Below are positions 59,801 to 64,000 of a DNA stretch of 64,000 nucleotides, in pieces. Numbering within the stretch: position 1 is the stretch's first letter; every line of letters starts with the position of its first letter. The notes beneath the pieces were generated by a model. That model saw nothing but the letters and a program-made list of their open reading frames with translations, made no database searches and was not told where the DNA came from. Source of the stretch: Hydractinia symbiolongicarpus (taxonomy: Eukaryota; Cnidaria; Hydrozoa; Anthoathecata; Hydractiniidae); assembly GCF_029227915.1 (NCBI RefSeq), contig NC_079882.1, positions 7,192,001 to 7,256,000 on the forward strand, given 5' to 3'. The translations under genes were made by a program, and so were the position numbers.

Positions 59801-62800
59801 ACTCAAACAAAAGACGGAAGACCATTTGGAACCATGCCACAAGTCAGTCCGACCTTCATCGTCACAGAGAATACTGGGAGAAGAGTGCGCACCCATGCAA
59901 GTTAAATACAACCAGAACATGGCCGAGGTTGGGTGTCCTGTACATTAATACAGCTTTCGGACAAATGTTCTCGTAATGTAATACCAAAGAAAAAACATGT
60001 TGAATAAAGTTTAAAAAGGGAAAGAGGAAATCAAATATGTCTAATAATAATCGAAAAGATTGTATATCGTATTAAAAAGAAGTCCAGTAGTTCTTTCTCC
60101 TACACGACACAGCAGGCAATAAGTCAGCCCTGCCCTTGGTTTTGTGAGAAGAGATGTTCTGCGAGGATTCTAACAAATGAGTCTCCTGTACAGTTTCGCT
60201 TCATGTTAAACTGTTATGGTGACAAGCATTTTCGAAGCATGCCACTGGCAACTTCTGCGATATACAACCTAATAATGCCCTAGCCTAATGAGTTCATCAC
60301 GAAACATAAAATGCCAGTTGGCAGTGAACTATTAAACTAACGAATTACACATCCGGAAGGTATGCCAATTCCCATTCATCCATTCCCATTTGTCATCGTC
60401 TTAGGAGATCGATGCATTAAAATTATGAGAGGTCTAGCTCTAGTAAAGGGTGAATGACGAAAGTTATTCCCAGCTAAAAAATTTCACTAAAAAAAAATTG
60501 CCGACGCAAATCAGTTGAAATGTATCTCACGTCGGCAGTTTTATTGCCGACGTAGAAAAATTTTAATTTCAAGGGATGACAAAGTTTTCAAAACACACTA
60601 CAATGTCATCTAGAATGTATCTTTCGTTGACGTTGCACAAAACAGTTATGTTATGTTTTTTGTCAAAGTTATGTACAGGACTTAGTATACACTCTTTTAT
60701 AGATGTCTTGCCAATCAAAGTTTACAAAACTTTACAAAACTTTGTGGATTTTTGTACATAAACAGGGCCGTATAGGGTAATGGATGGTATTAAATTCATA
60801 CAGATTCTTTGGAAACAAACTCAAAAGGCACTAAAATGTTTGAATATTTGTTTTTTAAGTAGATTTAATTCACTTCTGTGGTTTCTCGTTTATATTTCCT
60901 ACATAGAAATAGGTGTGCATGTCCATTGTTTTCAATGCAAAAACAAGACATTCCATTGCATGAAAAGTGGTCTAGAAAATAGCTTTAGATTTCTGGTTTT
61001 TTATAGACACATTAAAAAGAGAAATAGGCACATGTCACAAATATCTGGGGTATTGAATGTGTCAGTAAAGAATTCTGTTTAGCTACCTTTCATGCCCAAA
61101 AAGTATTAAAGTCACATTCAAATTTTCGACTGACAGAAATGCAGTGTCCATACTTAAGTTGCCATGAGAAATGTAAATTTGATGTTTTGGTTAGTGGGTT
61201 TTCAATTCTTGTCAATCTGACTAAGAACCGTTAAGAAGGATGTTTTTTTTTTTTTTGGTGGCAAGTATTATCTTTATACTAAAATTTCTGGTGTTGTTTA
61301 AAGGTCACGTTAGTAACCAACTGTTTCTGCAGTGGTCTTAACGTAAAGGTTTTTTCCTCAAGTTCTAATTACATCTGAAATGTCGAAGTTCTTACGAATT
61401 AAAGATCCTTCTTCATTCTTAATGGTTCTCAAATATACGGTGTTTTTGTTTCAGGAACGAGCCTGTTTGGATCTCTCGCAAAAACAACAGCATCGACAGG
61501 GTTTAGTTTGTTTGGTGCAAAAACAACAACAACAACAGCTCCCACACTTGGTTTAGGTGGAAAAACAACTTTTGGATTCGGCTCTACTCCTGCATCTGGA
61601 TTTCCTCTGACATCGACCAGTATAGCGACATCCAATGCGTATGCGAATCAATTAATTTCGATTCTTGACTGCTATTGTCAGTATATGATATACATTTACT
61701 ATTTTTTCTAGGGCAAAACCAGTCGAGAATCCAAAAGAGGAGAAACTTCCTGAAGAAATAAGCACTTTAGTGACTGAATTAGAGTAAGATTTTTATTTTG
61801 TGTCTATCAATATTTTAAGTTTTTTTTTTTTTTTTGCCTAACATTTTCGACTTCCCATAATATTATAAATCATTTATAACAATGACCAAATATTAACTAG
61901 AGCGTTCTCAAACGCTGTTGACATATGCTATGATGTTCTCCTCCATTTTGAAATTGATGATGCGTCAGCTAGGAAACAGTTGTATATATGATAATTTTTT
62001 CCTTTTGTCTAATACTACAATCGCGCCAAGCTCTATGTCATTTATCACTTTGTCAGAGTTTACGAAGAGTGGAAACATGATGTCATTCCTTTTCACCTAC
62101 TCTACAAAAGTCAAAAAAAAAATCCTTACTAAATAGAGTTAAGGGAAGTTCAATTTTGAGAAGTGTATAGATTTCGTAGATCGAAAACTTATAAAATATT
62201 ATCACTTCAAAGATTTAGTTGAAAGCACAAAGTATCACGTCTTTTCCCAATTTACTGTAGCTGAATTGAACAAACACTACACCACATCAATTCAAATGAA
62301 ACAGTAAAAAGACGCAACAAGATCAGTTTCATTTCAATAATCGCATTCTGCAGCGATTTAATTTTACAGTAAAACCCTAGATAATTATATCACCTCCCCC
62401 CACAAGTATGAATGTAGCATTGATTCTTTATTATTGATCACTAACGTTTTTGTTATATTGACTCTCCATCTGTGTTGTTTACAGGAAATTCATCAAAACG
62501 CAAAAAGATGTCAAGGAGGAGATCACGAAAATATCTTCGGAGGGAATCACCAAAACAAAACAAGATATAGTTGGATTGAAGCAGGTTTGACGAAGCTGAA
62601 CTTCCTGTGCCGAATGCGCTGGCACCACTCAGCACTTCTGTCATTTTACTTGTACATGTTCATATATCTCGTTTTTTAAACCTTTTTAGGGTTTAGCGTT
62701 AATAGCGAACGGCTTACAGAGGGATTCTATGGCTGTGGAGAACCTAAAGCGAGAAGTGGGACAGGTAAGCTTCCCTGCTTTGTATACACTTCAAAATGAA

Positions 62801-64000
62801 GCAAAATTAAAATGTTTCAATTGTTGTTCTTGCTTTATCAGGAATTGAACAACGCTGAAGTTGCCCATCGTATTAAAGACGCTGCGGCGAGTTTACAACA
62901 CGATTTTAGTGCATCTATGGAGTACTTCTCTCGGTTGGTATACTCCTTTGAAACGCGAATGAATTTCTATCGGAAAGAAATTGAAGAACTAGAAACATTT
63001 TTATCGACGTCAACACCTAGAACGGATTTTACACCGCAGGGTAAACCTATTATTATTTGTTTTGCTATTTTTATTTTTCGCTGCAAACCTGATTTCACCC
63101 GACTTCTTTTGAGTTTAAATGATCAAATTTGAATTTTATTAGATCTCTCGAACGTTCTGAAGAGGGTAAACGAGTCATTCGTCGGTTTAGCTTCAGAACT
63201 TCATCAAGTACACGAATCCGTTAAGGTAGCATAATTTTTTTAAACTCCATAAATACAACCCTTACGTTTTTTTTTTGTTTTCACAATTTGAGATTTTTAG
63301 GTTCTTAAAGATCACTACATGCATTTTCGACGCATTGCTTACAGCGACATGACGGATCCGTTTGCAGCTCGAAAGAAATTACAAGACAAAGGTTAGAATT
63401 GTATTTATGTTTTAAATTTCTTTCGAGGTTGCTTGAGGTATGTACTGATGTTAGTATACTTGATTTAAGGTACAAGTAACTTGATAGGACCGTCCCCGTT
63501 CCCAATGGTGCAAGGAGCTACCATCATGTCATCAACATTTCAACCTGAAAATAAAGGTAGGGACTGGAAATAATACTTTAATAGGAGAAACTTTCGCAAG
63601 TCAAAAATCGCGAAATTAAGGCGCAAATTCTCGCAAAAATTTTCTTCAAAGAGGGCTTGAAGTAGAGTGCGAAATTCTCATGAAACGCCATTAGCGATAA
63701 AAAAACTACACGATGTTGCATCAATTCAAAGAGTTGCTCAAGAACTATCACACGTAAGCTTAACCAAAAAAAACAAAAGAAAAAAAATCGAGAGGATTTA
63801 CTTCACGAACTTCAAGATATTTTGCGGTCCTAAATTTCGTAATTTTAGTTAAAAAATGTGAAATTGCAAATGTTTTGTCCTTTGAAGTTAAAATTTACGC
63901 AAAAACTTTTGAATATATAGTTATTTAAAGTCTATTTTTATGGGCAGTTTCTCAACTTCATTTCTTTTTTTTCTTCAGCAACCACAATTGGTTTATCAAA
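50825..64000 (+). CDS. NUP58: NUP58 (NUPL1), FG-nucleoporin of the central channel, 3' end outside window
   Basis: Exons seen: 50825-51152, 61455-61638, 61712-61783, 62485-62584, 62690-62764, 62842-63040, 63143-63225, 63301-63391, 63470-63556 and 63979-64000 (cut). All phases fit. Exons 1-2 encode a Thr/Ser-rich FG-repeat region (SLFGGK, LFGAK, FGFGS). From exon 3 the protein is predicted helical coiled coil, with conserved stretches: ASLQHDFSASMEYFSRLV, FYRKEIEELE, TPQDLSNV, ELHQVHESVKVLKDHY and a GPSPFP motif. These match the Nup58 alpha-helical core that pairs with Nup54 and Nup62 in the pore channel complex. A further C-terminal FG segment is expected beyond the edge. Intron 1 is 10.3 kb and contains a large tandem duplication and retrotransposon pieces. 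The exon count here is the minimum. Confidence 0.94.
51691..52089 (-). other. Minus-strand open frame of unknown status, duplicated at 55498-55863
   Basis: A 132-codon frame. From an internal ATG it reads MSGKKKTLPKIETSTAKDIL and stays hydrophilic with a mixed composition unlike random AT-rich DNA for about 80 residues (to ADAEMASNRNSK), then becomes unconvincing. It could be an old exon or a retroposed gene fragment. I do not recognise it. The 16 bp insertion in copy 2 changes only the tail. Confidence 0.3.
52690..54735 (-). mobile_element. 5'-truncated, interrupted LINE (L2/CR1-like), in duplication copy 1
   Basis: The minus strand begins right at the reverse transcriptase active site (YADDLVLIAE near 54708). 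It continues with a thumb region containing a zinc-finger-like CQTCKHWVHKKC, a decayed stretch (GGLYEACVVRSDMLYGSE near 54210-54150, then stops), ERMEEDNWVRKCRDL near 53970-53925, KPRGRP near 53310, and EEVIRTDL near 52870. It ends PTHASMKNGR-stop at 52713 with an (ATG)n tail at 52691-52705. About 600 bp and 400 bp of unrelated sequence separate the last blocks, so the copy has been interrupted. It is not functional. Confidence 0.85.
54815..54994. other. 180 bp unique spacer between duplication copies
   Basis: Sequence present once between the two copies. It contains two GGATCC sites about 46 bp apart and no gene. A minus-strand frame at 54744-55061 merely crosses the junction. Confidence 0.7.
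54995..58588 (+). repeat. Large direct duplication, copy 2 (3594 bp)
   Basis: Second copy of the block at 51237-54814, same orientation, offset 3758 bp before and 3774 bp after the 16 bp insertion. The insertion is a tandem repeat of GGAATGGCTTTCTTTA starting at 55501. Such identity means a very recent duplication, or two haplotypes placed in series by the assembler. Confidence 0.97.
56464..58509 (-). mobile_element. LINE remnant, duplication copy 2
   Basis: Same retrotransposon fragment as at 52690-54735, carried along by the duplication and not an independent insertion: the breaks, interruptions and truncation point are identical. The YADD site is near 58482 and the C-terminal stop at 56487. 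Confidence 0.85.
58589..61454. other. Rest of NUP58 intron 1
   Basis: AT-rich intron to the acceptor of exon 2 at 61455. Apart from the inverted-repeat candidate at 59512-60575, I see only short open frames without family features (58941-59210, 60780-61082). Confidence 0.5.
59512..60575. mobile_element. Possible non-autonomous element with diverged inverted ends
   Basis: The left end (CCTTAAAATTA, then ACTGCCAACGTAA near 59545) matches in part the reverse complement of the right end near 60490-60573 (GCCGACGTAG, TTTAATTTCAAGG). TGCCAACGT/TGCCGACGT motifs repeat at both ends. There is no open frame inside. The similarity is imperfect, so this remains a candidate. Confidence 0.35.
63590..63860. 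repeat. Second TCGCGAA/TTCGCAA-type repeat cluster
   Basis: Motifs such as TTTCGCAAG, ATCGCGAAATT, GGCGCAAATTCTCGC and GTGCGAAATTCTC cluster in the last NUP58 intron in the window. The composition resembles 29030-29300, which suggests one short interspersed family. The open frame 63667-63852 is probably not coding. Confidence 0.4.

Noticed and set aside
1-64000. CRISPR array, operon or prokaryotic contamination
   Set aside because: There are no spaced direct repeats of the right size, and all conserved genes are spliced animal genes.

Overview
The window looks like AT-rich nuclear DNA of a cnidarian, most likely a hydrozoan. The strongest evidence is a complete gene at 28812-34408 for a nematocyst outer wall antigen (NOWA) type protein: signal peptide, CAP/SCP domain, C-type lectin domain and six minicollagen-type cysteine-rich domains. 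Stinging capsules are unique to cnidarians. The other conserved genes are ordinary animal housekeeping genes with many short exons and GT-AG introns. I assembled all exon models by hand from splice signals, phase continuity and remembered family sequence, so each boundary needs transcript support.

Layout from left to right. 1-4451 (-): GUF1, the mitochondrial LepA/EF4-type GTPase, with its C-terminal part outside the window and its first exon not placed. About 4930-8400: decayed non-LTR retrotransposon. 8927-27051 (+): complete TMEM214 in 20 exons (734 aa). Its 6.5 kb intron 11 holds two intronless genes: a rhodopsin-type GPCR on the same strand with one reading-frame break (17743-18707) and a LicD/fukutin-related type II membrane protein on the opposite strand (19788-20759). 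The same intron has an unexplained promoter plus first-exon-like block at 19351-19563. 28812-34408 (+): NOWA, 11 exons, 717 aa. 35371-40053 (-): a three-exon gene for a 766 aa disordered protein that I do not recognise, ending in a PDZ-ligand-like tail. 40054-44587: no gene seen. 44588-50643 (-): complete VPS28 (ESCRT-I), nine exons, 222 aa. 50825 to the right edge (+): NUP58 (NUPL1), FG-nucleoporin, eleven exons seen and continuing past the edge.

VPS28 and NUP58 are head to head with 181 bp between their start codons, so they probably share a promoter. NUP58 intron 1 (10.3 kb) contains a nearly identical direct duplication of about 3.6 kb (51237-54814 and 54995-58588). Each copy carries the same 5'-truncated, interrupted non-LTR retrotransposon. 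A 1.2 kb element with long inverted ends lies in VPS28 intron 1.

The genes do not form a pathway. They represent mitochondrial translation, ER membrane, nematocyst wall, endosomal sorting and nuclear pore functions placed side by side. I saw no tRNA or rRNA gene and no CRISPR array. The items most worth a second look are the nested genes with the orphan promoter, the NUP58 intron duplication, the NOWA architecture and the unrecognised 766 aa protein.
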